A stretch of 64,000 bases of DNA from Sphingomonas yunnanensis (GTDB lineage Bacteria > Pseudomonadota > Alphaproteobacteria > Sphingomonadales > Sphingomonadaceae). The notes beneath the pieces were generated by a model. The model had not been told where the DNA came from. It saw only the letters and a list, made by a program, of their open reading frames with translations, and ran no database searches. The position numbers were made by a program, and so were the translations under genes. The stretch covers positions 186,001 to 250,000 of the forward strand of contig NZ_JAIOKB010000001.1 in NCBI RefSeq assembly GCF_019898765.1. Direction: 5' to 3'. Shown here piece by piece: positions 25,523 to 35,200 of the stretch (position 1 is the stretch's first letter; every line of letters begins with the position of its first letter).

Positions 25523-27987
25523 CGTGCGAACTCCCGTGCGAGCTGGCGGACTTCGGCGGCGCCGTCGCAGTCGAGCGCGGCGCGGGCGTGGTCGCGGACG
25601 CGGATCATGTCGAGGTCACGCACCAGCGCCTTGATGTCGGCGACCGCGGCGGGCGCGACAGACAGCTCGGTGATGCCGAGCCCGATCAGGATCGGCACCG
25701 CGAGCGGGTCGGAGGCGAGCCCGCCGCAGACGCCGGTCCAGCGTGCGTGGCGGTTGCCGCCCGCTACGGTCTGCGCGATCAGGCGCAGCACCGCGGGATG
25801 GAGCCCGTCGAGCGCGCCCGCGACCGCGGCGTTGCCGCGGTCCATCGCCAGTGCGTACTGGGTGAGATCGTTGGTGCCGATTGACAGAAAATCGGCCTCG
25901 CGCGCGAGCTGCGCCGCGGTCACCGCCGCGGCCGGGGTCTCGACCATGATGCCGAGCTCGACGCCGTCGCCGCCGCCGACGCGGTCGAGCGCGGCGCGCA
26001 CCTGGCGCAGCTCGTCGAGCCCCACCACCATCGGCACCATGATGCGGCACTGGCCGGCGGGCCGGACCGCGAGGATCGCGCGCAGCTGGTCGTCGAGGAT
26101 GTCGGGGTGCACCAGCCCGACGCGGATGCCGCGCAGGCCGAGCGCGGGATTCTCCTCGGGTCCGATCGGCAGATAGGGCGCGGGCTTGTCGCCGCCGATG
26201 TCGAGCAGGCGGACGATCACCGGCCTGCCCGCGAGCGCGTCGGCGACCGCCTGATAGGCCGCGGTCTGCTCGGCGACGTCGGGGGCGGTGGCGCGGTCGA
26301 GGAACAGCAATTCGGTGCGTAGCAGGCCGCAACCCTCGGCCCCGTTGGCGGCGGCGACAAGCGCGTCCTCGGCCGAGCCGCAGTTGGCGACCACCTCGAT
26401 CCGCGTGCCATCGGCGGTGCGGCACGCCTCGGCGGCGCGCGCGCGTGCGGCGGCGCGGCGCTGCGCGACCGCGGCGAGTCGCGCCTCCGCTTCGGCGACC
26501 AGCTCGGGAGGCGGCGCGACGTGGAGCAGCCCCTCGCTCGCGTCGAGCACGACGCGCGCGCCCTCGGTCAGGTCGCGCACGGGGGCACCGAGCGCCACCA
26601 GCGCGGGGAGGCCGCGCGAGGCGGCGAGAATCGCGACGTGTGACGTCGGCCCGCCGCGCTCGATCGCCAGCCCCGCGACGCGGTCGAGGTCGAGCGCCAT
26701 CAGCTGCGACGGCAGCAGGTCGTCGGCGAGCAGGATCGCGCCGTCGGGCAGCGTCGCCCCCTCTTGCTCGACACCCATGAGCCGCGCGATCAGCTGGCGC
26801 TCGAGGTCGCGCATGTCGTCGGCGCGCTCGGCCAGCCGCGCGTCGCCGCCGGCGCGTAGCGTCTCGGCCTGCGGACGGATCGCGTCGCGCCATGCCCGCG
26901 CCGCGCTCGCGCCGGCGGCGATCGAACGCTGGGCGGCGTCGACCAGTGCCGGATCGGCGAGCATGTCGGCGTGTGCCTGGGAGATCGCGCGCGCCGGCCC
27001 CGTCGCGCGCGCCGCGCGCGCCGCGAGGTCGTCGGCGAGCGCGGCGCGCGCGGACTCGAAGCACGCTTCCTCGGCGGCGATGCCGGCGCCGGCGGCGGGG
27101 ACGTCGAGGTCGCGCACGTGCCAGCGCGCGATCGCGCCGATCGCGAGGCCGGGCGAGGCGGTGACGCCGGCGATGGCGCCCTCCGGCACCACGCGGGGCG
27201 CGGCGGGGACGGGCGCAGCGGCGGGCCCCCCCGCGTCGAGATCGGTGCTGAGCAGCTCGGCGATCGCGGCGACCGCCGCCTCTGCGTCGTTACCCCGCGC
27301 CTCGATCAGCAGCTCGTCGCGATGCGCGACGATCAGCGCGAGCAGGCCGACTGGACTGCGCGCGCTGGCCGAGCGCTCGCCTTTCGTCAGCGTGACATCG
27401 GCGGAGAAGGTCTTGGCCGCGGCGGCGATCTTGGCGGCGGGGCGGGCGTGGATGCCGTGCGATAGGGCCACCGCGACGGTGCGGCGCGCGGTGGGCCCGT
27501 CGCCGGCGTCCGCGATCGCCTCCGCCTCGCGCGCCACGAGCGTCAGCAGCGGCGCGCCGAGCGCCACCGCCCCAGCCTCGGCACGCTCAGCGACGGCGAA
27601 GCGCTCGCCGTTGGTGACGATCACCGGCGTGATCGCGGCCTGCGCCTCGCGCACGATCAGGTCGAGGTCGAAGCGGATCAGCGGCTGGCCGCGCGTCACC
27701 GTCGCCCCGGCCGCGACCAGAGGCTCGAACCCGCGCCCGTCGAGCGCGACCGTGTCGATCCCGAGATGGATCAGCAGCTGCGCGCCCTCGGGCGTCTCCA
27801 GCGTGATCGCGTGGCCGCTCGGCTGAACCACCAGCACGCGCGCGTCGCACGGCGCGACGAGCACGTCGCCGGTCGGATCGATCGCCAGCCCGTCTCCCAG
27901 CATCCGCTCCGCGAAGACCGCGTCGACGACCTCGTCGAGCGGGCTGACCCAGCCCTCCAATGGTGCGGTCAGCGAGATGGTGGCCAT
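25519..27987 (-). CDS. Fused PTS phosphotransferase EIIA-HPr-EI
   Basis: 822-residue multiphosphoryl-transfer protein carrying PEP-derived phosphate to NagE. Domains in order: EIIA-Glc type (residues about 1-150, active His74 in LLIHLGIDTVALDG, helper His59), HPr (about 168-250, His180 in LSHGIHARPAA and regulatory-type Ser region GERSASARSPVGLL), and enzyme I (about 270-822). Enzyme I has phospho-His450 in IERGGPTSHVAILAASRG, PEP-binding RTELLFLDR, IGTNDLTQYALAMDRG, and catalytic Cys in WTGVCGGLASDP. Everything needed upstream of EIIB is in one chain. It is translationally coupled with nagE (4-nt overlap) and follows nagA by 29 nt, so this PTS is dedicated to GlcNAc. Confidence 0.94.
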   Translation of the reverse strand: MATISLTAPLEGWVSPLDEVVDAVFAERMLGDGLAIDPTGDVLVAPCDARVLVVQPSGHAITLETPEGAQLLIHLGIDTVALDGRGFEPLVAAGATVTRGQPLIRFDLDLIVREAQAAITPVIVTNGERFAVAERAEAGAVALGAPLLTLVAREAEAIADAGDGPTARRTVAVALSHGIHARPAAKIAAAAKTFSADVTLTKGERSASARSPVGLLALIVAHRDELLIEARGNDAEAAVAAIAELLSTDLDAGGPAAAPVPAAPRVVPEGAIAGVTASPGLAIGAIARWHVRDLDVPAAGAGIAAEEACFESARAALADDLAARAARATGPARAISQAHADMLADPALVDAAQRSIAAGASAARAWRDAIRPQAETLRAGGDARLAERADDMRDLERQLIARLMGVEQEGATLPDGAILLADDLLPSQLMALDLDRVAGLAIERGGPTSHVAILAASRGLPALVALGAPVRDLTEGARVVLDASEGLLHVAPPPELVAEAEARLAAVAQRRAAARARAAEACRTADGTRIEVVANCGSAEDALVAAANGAEGCGLLRTELLFLDRATAPDVAEQTAAYQAVADALAGRPVIVRLLDIGGDKPAPYLPIGPEENPALGLRGIRVGLVHPDILDDQLRAILAVRPAGQCRIMVPMVVGLDELRQVRAALDRVGGGDGVELGIMVETPAAAVTAAQLAREADFLSIGTNDLTQYALAMDRGNAAVAGALDGLHPAVLRLIAQTVAGGNRHARWTGVCGGLASDPLAVPILIGLGITELSVAPAAVADIKALVRDLDMIRVRDHARAALDCDGAAEVRQLAREFAR

Positions 27988-28016
27988 GGATGCTCCGGAC
28001 GGGGGAAGGGGAGAAG

Positions 28017-29186
28017 TCAGGCGACGGGCTCGCCGGGCGCCCGCTGCGGCAGCGCGACACGCTCCTCGCCGCCGACCCAGGTGCCGAGCGGCTGGAGATC
28101 GGCGTCGAGCCGCACCCAGTCGGCGCGCAGCCCGGCGGCGAGCGCGCCGCGCTCCGCCTCCAGGCCGAGGAAGGCGGCGGGGCTGGTCGCCGCCAGCGCC
28201 GCGGCGGTCTCAGGCGCGAGGCCGAGCCGCCGGACCGCGTTGCGCACCGCGCCCGCCATATCGAGGTCCGAGCCGGCCAGCGTGCCGTCGGCGCCGACGC
28301 AGCGGCCGTCCTCGACGTGGATCGGCTTGCCCTGGAGCACGAAATCCTTCCGCGCCGCGCCGACGCACGGCATCGCGTCCGAGACCAGCATGAAGCGATC
28401 GACCGGGCGCGCGCGCAGCGCGATGCGCAGCGCCGCGTCGTCGACGTGGAAGCCGTCGACGATGATCCCGCACCACGCGCGCTCATCGTCGAGCGCGGCG
28501 CCGACGACGCCGGGGGCGCGATGCACCAGCGGCGACATCGCGTTGAACAGATGAGTGACGCCGGTAGCGCCCGCGGCGAAAGCAGCGGTGGCGGTGGCGT
28601 AATCGGCGTCGGTGTGGCCGAGGCAGACGCGAACGCCCGCCCGCGCCAGCGTCGCGATCTGCTCGACGTCGACGCGCTCGGGCGCGAGCGTCACCATGAC
28701 CACGCCGCGACGCGGCCGGAGCAGCAGCGCCATCAATTCGTCGTCGAGCGGCTGGAAAAGCGCGGGGTCGTGGATGCCCTTGCGCGCGAGGCTCAGCACC
28801 GGCCCCTCGACGTGCGTGCCGAGCACGCCGGGCACGCCCGCCGCGATCGCCGCGTCGGTGGCGTCGAGCCCGCGCGCGATCACCGCAGGGCGATCGCTGA
28901 TCAGCGTCGGCATGAAGCCGGTCGTGCCATAGGGCGCGTGCGCCGCACCGATCGCGGCGATGCCCTCGACGGTCGGGGTGTCGTTGAAGAGCACGCCGCC
29001 GCCGCCGTTGACCTGCGAGTCGATGAAGCCCGGCATCACCCAGCCGCCGGCGAGGTCGACCGCCTCGCGCTCGGCGCCGGCGCGTAGCGCCGCGATCGTG
29101 CCGTCGGCGGCGACCTCGATCGTCGCCGCCTCGAGCACGCCGTCGCGCGTCGCGATCCGGCCGTTGCGGAAGCTGTGCGTCGTCAT
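28017..29186 (-). CDS. nagA: N-acetylglucosamine-6-phosphate deacetylase
   Basis: 389-residue amidohydrolase-superfamily enzyme converting GlcNAc-6-P to glucosamine-6-P and acetate. Seen: MPGFIDSQVNGGGGVLFND (the first metal His site is Gln-Val-Asn, as usual for NagA), THVEGPVLSLARKGIHDP with the metal Glu, VCLGHTDADYATATAAFAAG, THLFNAMSPLVHRAPG, and the catalytic Asp in MLVSDAMPCVG. The ATG at 29186 overlaps the stop of the upstream deaminase gene (ATGA). The product feeds the NagB-II encoded just before it. Confidence 0.95.
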   Translation of the reverse strand: MTTHSFRNGRIATRDGVLEAATIEVAADGTIAALRAGAEREAVDLAGGWVMPGFIDSQVNGGGGVLFNDTPTVEGIAAIGAAHAPYGTTGFMPTLISDRPAVIARGLDATDAAIAAGVPGVLGTHVEGPVLSLARKGIHDPALFQPLDDELMALLLRPRRGVVMVTLAPERVDVEQIATLARAGVRVCLGHTDADYATATAAFAAGATGVTHLFNAMSPLVHRAPGVVGAALDDERAWCGIIVDGFHVDDAALRIALRARPVDRFMLVSDAMPCVGAARKDFVLQGKPIHVEDGRCVGADGTLAGSDLDMAGAVRNAVRRLGLAPETAAALAATSPAAFLGLEAERGALAAGLRADWVRLDADLQPLGTWVGGEERVALPQRAPGEPVA

Positions 29187-30241
29187 AGCGTCTTGGTGAC
29201 CTTGCTGAGATGGCGCGGCGAGTCGGGGTCGAGCCCGCGCGCGATCGAGAGCGCGTTCGCCATGCGGTAGAAGCTCTGGATCATCAGAACCGGCTCGAGC
29301 GCGGGATGGTCGCGCAGCGCCGCGGGGCTGCCCGCGCCGTCCTGCGCGGCGTCGGCGAGCGCGACGCGGGCGTCGCGCTGCGCGAACTCGGCCGCGGCCT
29401 CGCGCACGCCGTCGCCGGCCTGGTCGGAGGTGGCGAAGGCGATCAGCGGGAAGCCGGCGTCGACGATCGCCATGGGGCCGTGGCGCACCTCGGCGCTGCT
29501 GAAGGCCTCGGCATGGAGCGCGCACGTCTCCTTGAGCTTGAGCGCCGCCTCCTGCGCGATGCCGAAGCCGAGGCCACGGCCGATCACGAACAGGTTGCTG
29601 GCGTCGCTTAGCAGCTCGACCACGCCGCTCCAGTCGAGCGCCCAGGCGGCGCTGAGCCGCTCGGGCAGGCGGTCGAGCGCTTCGGTGAGTGCGGCGTCCT
29701 GGCTCCACTCGGCGGTGAGCAGCGCCAGCGCGGCGAGCGCGGCGATGTACGACTTGGTCGCCGCGACCGAGCGCTCCGGCCCGGCCATCAGCGGCACCAG
29801 CGTGTCCGCGGTCTCGGCGAGCGGTGAGGTGGTGTCGTTGACCAGAGCGACGACGTGTGCGCCCGCCGCCTTCTGCGCGGCGACGCTGGCGAGCAGGTCG
29901 GGGCTGCGCCCGCTCTGCGAGATCGCGATGCAGAGGCCGCCCGAGGGGGCGACGTCGGCGGCATAGACCGAGGCGACCGAGGGGGCGGCGGAGGCGACGG
30001 GGACGCCGACGAAGGTCTCGATCAGATACTTGCCGTAGGTCGCGGCGTGATCCGACGAGCCGCGCGCGCAGGTGACCACCACCGCCGGCGGGGCGGCGCG
30101 GAGCCGCTCGCCCAACTCGGCGAGGATGGTACGATTCGCCTCGAGCAGCCGCGCCACCGCGGCGCCGGCCTCGGCCGCCTCGGCGTGCATCAGCGTGGCG
30201 GTCGCGTCCTTGGCCGGTGGCTGGTCGGTCGTCGCGATCAT
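29183..30241 (-). CDS. SIS-domain glucosamine-6-phosphate deaminase (NagB-II)
   Basis: 352-residue protein with two SIS domains resembling the isomerase half of GlmS, without the glutaminase domain. NagB-II enzymes replace classical NagB in Shewanella and many alphaproteobacteria and convert glucosamine-6-P to fructose-6-P and ammonia. Seen: VVVTCARGSSDHAATYGKYL, GGLCIAISQSGRSPDLLASV, PERSVAATKSYIAALAALAL, LFVIGRGLGFGIAQEAALKL, KETCALHAEAFSSAEVRHGP and C-terminal RGLDPDSPRHLSKVTKTL. It lies first after a 69-nt gap containing an AT-rich patch, and is coupled to nagA. An AgaS-like activity on related amino sugars cannot be excluded, but nagA and nagE favour GlcNAc. Confidence 0.9.
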   Translation of the reverse strand: MIATTDQPPAKDATATLMHAEAAEAGAAVARLLEANRTILAELGERLRAAPPAVVVTCARGSSDHAATYGKYLIETFVGVPVASAAPSVASVYAADVAPSGGLCIAISQSGRSPDLLASVAAQKAAGAHVVALVNDTTSPLAETADTLVPLMAGPERSVAATKSYIAALAALALLTAEWSQDAALTEALDRLPERLSAAWALDWSGVVELLSDASNLFVIGRGLGFGIAQEAALKLKETCALHAEAFSSAEVRHGPMAIVDAGFPLIAFATSDQAGDGVREAAAEFAQRDARVALADAAQDGAGSPAALRDHPALEPVLMIQSFYRMANALSIARGLDPDSPRHLSKVTKTL

Positions 30242-30284
30242 GCTGGGCTCCCCTGCCCCGCGGGACCGCGGCGGCGTGTTCCAG

Positions 30285-30310
30285 AGGGTTAAGTTATAAA
30301 TTGGTATTGT
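30285..30310 (-). promoter_or_regulatory. AT-rich element in the cutC-nagB-II gap
   Basis: The 69-nt gap upstream of nagB-II contains an isolated AT-rich stretch (GGTTAAGTTATAAATTGGTA then TTGTTC) in otherwise GC-rich DNA. The heptamer GGTATTG also occurs at 32169-32175 in the divergent region in front of the operon. It could be an internal promoter or operator for the nag genes; no exact consensus match is claimed. Confidence 0.35.
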
Positions 30311-31045
30311 TCAAGCGGCCTCGTCGCGGAGCATGGCGGCGAGCCGTGCGACGGTGGTCTGGTCGGTCGCGTAGCTTGTATCCGCGACGAAGCTGAAGCG
30401 ACGCAGCGTGGCGTCGGCGGTACCCGCGCGGGCGACGCGGCACGAGGCGTGGACCTCGCGTGCGCCGGTGGCGAGCAGGGCGCGCACGGTCGTCGGCGAG
30501 ACGCCGCTGCCGACGAGCAGGGTAAGTCGATCGCTCGCGGCGGCGACGAGTGACGTGAGCGTGTCGATCGCGTCAACCGCGCGCGGCGCGCCGCCCGAGG
30601 TCAGGATCCGGTCGAAGCCGAGCGCCACCGCTTGCTCCAGCGCGGCGAGCGGGTCGGGGGTGAGATCGAAGGCACGGTGCAGCGTCAGCGACAGCCCGCG
30701 CTCGCGCGCCACTTCGACCCATCGCGCGAGACCGTCGAGGTCGAGCCTGCCGTCGCGTGTGTTGGCGCCGATCACCACACCCGCGAGCCCCGCGTCGGCG
30801 GCGCCACGGATGTCGTCCTCGACCAGCCCTCGCTCCACCGAGTCATAGACGAAGTCGCCCGGGCGCGGTCGCACGAGCAGGTGCACCGGGATGGGCGCGC
30901 TCGCGGCGGCGCGGATGAGCGAGGGCGCGGGAGTCAGGCCGCCGACGTCGAGTGCGGCACAGAGCTCGATCCGGTCCGCGCCACCGTTCACCGCGGCGGC
31001 AATGCCGTGCGCGTCCTCGACGCAGACCTCGAGCAGCCGCCTCAC
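30311..31045 (-). CDS. cutC: CutC-family TIM-barrel protein
   Basis: 244-residue CutC. Seen: LLEVCVEDAHGIAAAVNGGA and DRIELCAALDVGGLTPAPSL at the N-terminus, IPVHLLVRPRPGDFVYDS, LTLHRAFDLTPDPLAALEQA, FDRILTSGGAPRAVDAIDTL and a C-terminal EVHASCR strand, all CutC signatures. The GTG at 31045 overlaps the stop of the glycosylasparaginase gene (GTGA), so the pair is coupled. The family name reflects a copper phenotype in E. coli, but that was later attributed to the MicL small RNA encoded within the cutC region, and no enzymatic activity is established. Its place in a GlcNAc/glyco-asparagine operon suggests a carbohydrate role (inference). Confidence 0.92.
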   Translation of the reverse strand: MRRLLEVCVEDAHGIAAAVNGGADRIELCAALDVGGLTPAPSLIRAAASAPIPVHLLVRPRPGDFVYDSVERGLVEDDIRGAADAGLAGVVIGANTRDGRLDLDGLARWVEVARERGLSLTLHRAFDLTPDPLAALEQAVALGFDRILTSGGAPRAVDAIDTLTSLVAAASDRLTLLVGSGVSPTTVRALLATGAREVHASCRVARAGTADATLRRFSFVADTSYATDQTTVARLAAMLRDEAA

Positions 31046-32064
31046 GCGCGGTACAGCGACGGAGCGGGGTGGACCGTCGTCTTCCCATGCGCGTCGGTCA
31101 CCGCGTAGGTGAAGCCCGGCAGCAGGCAGAAGGCGCCGACATCCCCCTTCGTGTCGAGCGCGAGAAAGCCGACCTGCATGCCCCTGATCGCGTCGCCGCG
31201 CAGCGCGGCGATGTGGCGGACGACCTCGTCGCACGCCGCCTGCGCGGACCGGCCCGCGCGCATCGAGGCGACCACCCGCGCGCTGCCCGCCACGCGCGTC
31301 ACCTCCTCGCCGACGCCCGTGGAGGTGGCGCCGCCGACGCCGCGCTCGACGTAGAGGCCGGCACCGACCTGGGGTGAGTCACCGACCCGGCCGCGGATCT
31401 TGAAGGCCATGCCCGAGGTGGTGCAGGCGCCCGCCATGCGCCCGTCGGCGGTGCGCGCGAGCAGCCCTATCGTGTCATGGTCAAGCGGGCCCCCGGGCGT
31501 CCGGTGTCGCTCGCCACCGCCGTATGTGCCGGTCTCACTGTTGGCGACGGGCTGGTACTTGGCGGTCTTGAGCCACTCGCGCCACGCCTTCTCGGCGGGA
31601 GGCGTGAGCAGGTCGACCTTCTCGAAGCCCTGCTCGCGCGCGAACTGGGTGGCGCCTTCCCCGACGAGGAAGGTGTGCGGGGTCTTCTCCATGACGCGCC
31701 GCGCGACCGAGATGGCGTGGATCGTGTCCTCCAGCGCGGCGACCGCGCCGACGCCGCCCGCATCGTCCATGATCACCGCGTCGAGCGTGACATGGCCGTC
31801 GCGGTCGGGGTAGCCGCCGTAGCCGACCGAGTGGTTCTCGGGATCGGCCTCGGGCACGCGGGCGCCCGCCTCGACCGCGTCGAGCAGCGTCCCGCCCGCG
31901 CGCAGCCGTGCGAAAGCGGCATCGTTGGCGGCGGCGCCGAAGTCCCAGGTGGAGAGCACGCGCACGTCGCGCGCCGGCGCGTCGGCCGCCGCGGCACCGC
32001 GCGCCAGCGGCAGCGCGCCGCCGATCGCGCCGACCGTCGCCAGCAAGGATCGTCTCGTCGTCAT
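31042..32064 (-). CDS. N4-(beta-N-acetylglucosaminyl)-L-asparaginase (glycosylasparaginase)
   Basis: 340-residue Ntn-hydrolase that cleaves the GlcNAc-Asn bond of N-linked glycans, releasing aspartate and a GlcNAc derivative. Seen: an N-terminal twin-arginine-like signal MTTRRSLLATVGAIGGALPL then ARGAAAA (export to the periplasm likely), RAGGTLLDAVEAGARVPEAD, NHSVGYGGYPDRDGHVTLDA, and the autoproteolysis/nucleophile site GPLDHDTIGLLARTADG with Thr198. RVGDSPQVGAGLYVERGVGG follows. The ATG at 32064 gives the signal peptide; an ATG at 32112 adds 16 unlike residues. It is the first gene of the nag operon, divergent from a TonB-dependent receptor, and gives the operon its likely substrate: Asn-linked GlcNAc. 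Confidence 0.93.
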   Translation of the reverse strand: MTTRRSLLATVGAIGGALPLARGAAAADAPARDVRVLSTWDFGAAANDAAFARLRAGGTLLDAVEAGARVPEADPENHSVGYGGYPDRDGHVTLDAVIMDDAGGVGAVAALEDTIHAISVARRVMEKTPHTFLVGEGATQFAREQGFEKVDLLTPPAEKAWREWLKTAKYQPVANSETGTYGGGERHRTPGGPLDHDTIGLLARTADGRMAGACTTSGMAFKIRGRVGDSPQVGAGLYVERGVGGATSTGVGEEVTRVAGSARVVASMRAGRSAQAACDEVVRHIAALRGDAIRGMQVGFLALDTKGDVGAFCLLPGFTYAVTDAHGKTTVHPAPSLYRA

Positions 32065-32139
32065 CGGCCCGCCTCCGTGTCGCCGCCACGCGGCCCGACG
32101 CATGACAAGCACGGATCGACGCCGCCATGCAACCGCTCG

Positions 32140-32235
32140 GGTGATTGGTCACGTCAGTGGTCCTGTCAGGTATTGACCTTTGTGGCAGATTGATGAAACA
32201 GCCGCGAAAGCAAACTTTACCAATAAAAACAATTC
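32140..32235. promoter_or_regulatory. Divergent promoter region between glycosylasparaginase and TonB-receptor genes
   Basis: The 184-nt divergent intergenic region contains GATTGGTCACGTCAGTGGTC, then GGTATTGACC, and a markedly AT-richer stretch before the receptor gene (AAACTTTACCAATAAAAACA). TTGACC at 32173 could be a -35 box, but no good -10 box is seen at 16-18 nt. GGTATTG is shared with the cutC-nagB-II gap. Coordinated control of receptor and operon is an inference. Confidence 0.4.
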
Positions 32236-32248
32236 CGAGGGTCCGCCG

Positions 32249-35200
32249 ATGATGCCGCAGCACCATGTCTCCCTCGCGGCGCTCGCCGCGGCCCTGCTGG
32301 CGGCGACGCCCGCGCTCGCGCAGCAGGCGGACGCGCCCGCCGATACGACCCAGACCGCGGGGCAGGCGACCGCGGAGCGCGCCGAGGCGATCGCGGGCGA
32401 GCAGGGCAACCAGGCGCCCGCCGCCGCCTCGACCGGCGACGTGGTGGTCACCGGCACGCGCATCCAGCGCCCCAACGTCACCTCGGCGGCGCCGATCACC
32501 TCCGTGACGGCTCAGGACATCCGCGCGCAGGCACCGGTCAACGTCGAGGACGTGCTCAACCGCCTGCCGCAGATCGCCCCCGACAGCCAGCAGACCTACA
32601 ACGACTCGGACGGGCGCCAGCGCATCAAGCTGCGCAGCCTCGGCTTCGAGCGCACCCTGGTGCTGATCGACGGCAAGCGGCTCGGCACGCAGAACGGGCA
32701 GGACGTCGGCATCATCCCGCCCTCGCTGCTCGAGCGCGTCGACGTGCTGACCGGCGGCGCCTCCTCGGTGTACGGCTCGGACGCGGTCGCGGGCGTGGTC
32801 AACTTCGTCCTCAAGAAGGACTTCGAGGGGCTGCAGCTCGACGCCAACTATAATTTTTATAACCACAAGAACAAGGACACGATCGTGTCGCCGCTGGCGC
32901 GCGCGGCCGGCTTCAGCAGCCCGCGCGGCTGGACCAACGACGGCGGCCGCGCCGACGTGACGCTGACCGCGGGCAAGAAGCTGTTCGACGGCGCGCTGCG
33001 GTTGAGCGGCTTCGTCAACTACCGCGAGACGGACGAGGTCGGGCTCACCGACCGCTCGAACGCCGGCTGCTACCTCACGCAGCTCCAGGCCAATGGCCCG
33101 CTGTCGTGCGGGCTGACGCCGAGCAGCTCGACCAGCGGCCTGATCACGCCGCGCGCGGGCGCCAACGCGGGCGCGCAATATGTCAACAACCCCGATGGCA
33201 CGCGCAGCTTCATGCCCTTCGCGGCCGGCGCGGGCAACGCCTCGAACTATTTCAGCGGCTATGCCTATCAGCGGCCGTCCGAGCGCGTGAACGCGGGCGG
33301 CTTCGCCAGCCTCGACCTCGGCCCCGACGCGGAGCTGTACACCTCGGGCATCTGGTTCCGCGACAAGTCGTTCAACAACTACCCGACGATCGCGAGCGGC
33401 ACGGTCAACGTCAGCTGCGGCAACCCCTATCTCTCCGCGGCGCAGGCCGGCGCGATCGGCTGCGCGGGCGGCGTGGCGAGCGTGCCGGTCGACCTGCGCT
33501 ATCGCCTCGGCGAGGGCAGTGATCGGCCCGACACGTACATCAACACCGGCCTGCGGCTGACCGGCGGCGTGCGCGGCAAGGTGGGCGACGCCTGGACCTA
33601 TGACGTGGGCGGCGTCTACGCCCGCAACCATCAGGACTATACGCCGAGCTTCGGCATCCCGGGTCGCCTTCAGGACGCGGTCAGCGTCGGCGGCACCGCG
33701 GCGTCACCGACCTGCGCGAGCGGCGCGGCGGGCTGCGTGCCGTTCGACATCTTCAGCGCCGGCAACAGCGACCCCGCGCTGATCAACTATCTGTTCGGCA
33801 CGGGCACCTCGACCACGACGGGCACGCTGTACGACGTCCAGGCGAACATGACGGGTGACCTGGGCAAGTACGGCATCACCTCGCCGCTCGCCGAGCAGGG
33901 TCTGGCGATCGCGCTCGGCACCGAGTATCGCAAGGACACGCTCAAGTCGGTCGCCGACGCGTCCTATCGCGGCACGCTGGGCGGCAACGACACCTATCTC
34001 AGCCAGGACGTGTGGGAGTCGAACATCGAGGTCCAGGCGCCGCTGGTCGAGCACAAGCCCTTCGCCGAGCTGGTGCAGCTCAACGGCGGCTTCCGCGTGT
34101 CGAAGTACAGCAGCAACCCGAGCACCTTCACCACCTGGAAGGTGGAGGGCATCTACGCCCCGATCAGCGACCTGACGTTCCGCGCCTCGTTCAACAAGGC
34201 GCAGCGCGCGCCGACCGTGGTGGAGATCCGCCAGGCCACCAACGTCGAGTTCGCCGCTGGCGGCTCGGGCACGTTCAACGACTTCTGCGCGCCGACCGTG
34301 ATCAGCGGCGCCAATGGGGTCAGCTACGGCGCGCCGGTGGCGTCGCGCGAGGTGTGCCGCGCCACGGGCCTGTCCGACGCGCTCTACGGCAGCCAGACGC
34401 TGCTGTGCGGCAACGGCACCACGCCCAACGGCACCGCGGCCTGCTCGGTGCGCTCGGGCGGCTTCACCGCCGACCCTGAGACCGCGTACACCCAGACCTA
34501 CGGCCTGGTGGTGAAGCCCCGTTTCCTCCGCGGCTTCGTCTTCTCGGTCGATCGCTACCGCATCAAGATCAACGACTCGCTCGGCTATAACGACTATAGC
34601 TATTACACCGATGGCTGCCTGCGCTCGGGCGGCGACCAGTTCTTCTGCCAGGGCATCGTCCGCAACGCCAACGGCACGTTGTTCTCGGCGGCGGGGTCGA
34701 GCACCGGATTCATCCGCCAGGGCACGACCAATTACTACACATCGCTGGCGCGCGGCTGGGACTTCCAGGCGCAATACACGCTCAACCTCGAGACGGTCGG
34801 TCGCTTCGACATGTCGTTCAACGGCTCGCTGACGACGAACGCGGGTGGGCAGGACTCGCCGGTCCAGCCCAAGCGCAACTGTGCGGGCTATTACGGCAAC
34901 GGTTGTGGCCAGCTGATCCCGAAGTGGAGCCATGGTCTGCGCGGCACCTACACCACGCCCGACCAGAAATTCGGCGCGTCGCTGAACTGGCGCCACGTCG
35001 GCTCGCTCACCAACGCCAACAACTCGGGGGACGAGGCGATCGGCGGCACGCCGGAGCGCGCGCTGACCGACTATTATCGCGTCGACCCGGCCGACTATTT
35101 CGATCTCGCGCTCAACTTCGCGGTGTCGAAGCAGTTCTCGCTGCGGCTGATCGCAAACAACCTGCTCGACAAGGCAGCACCGATCGTGCCTGACTCGTAC

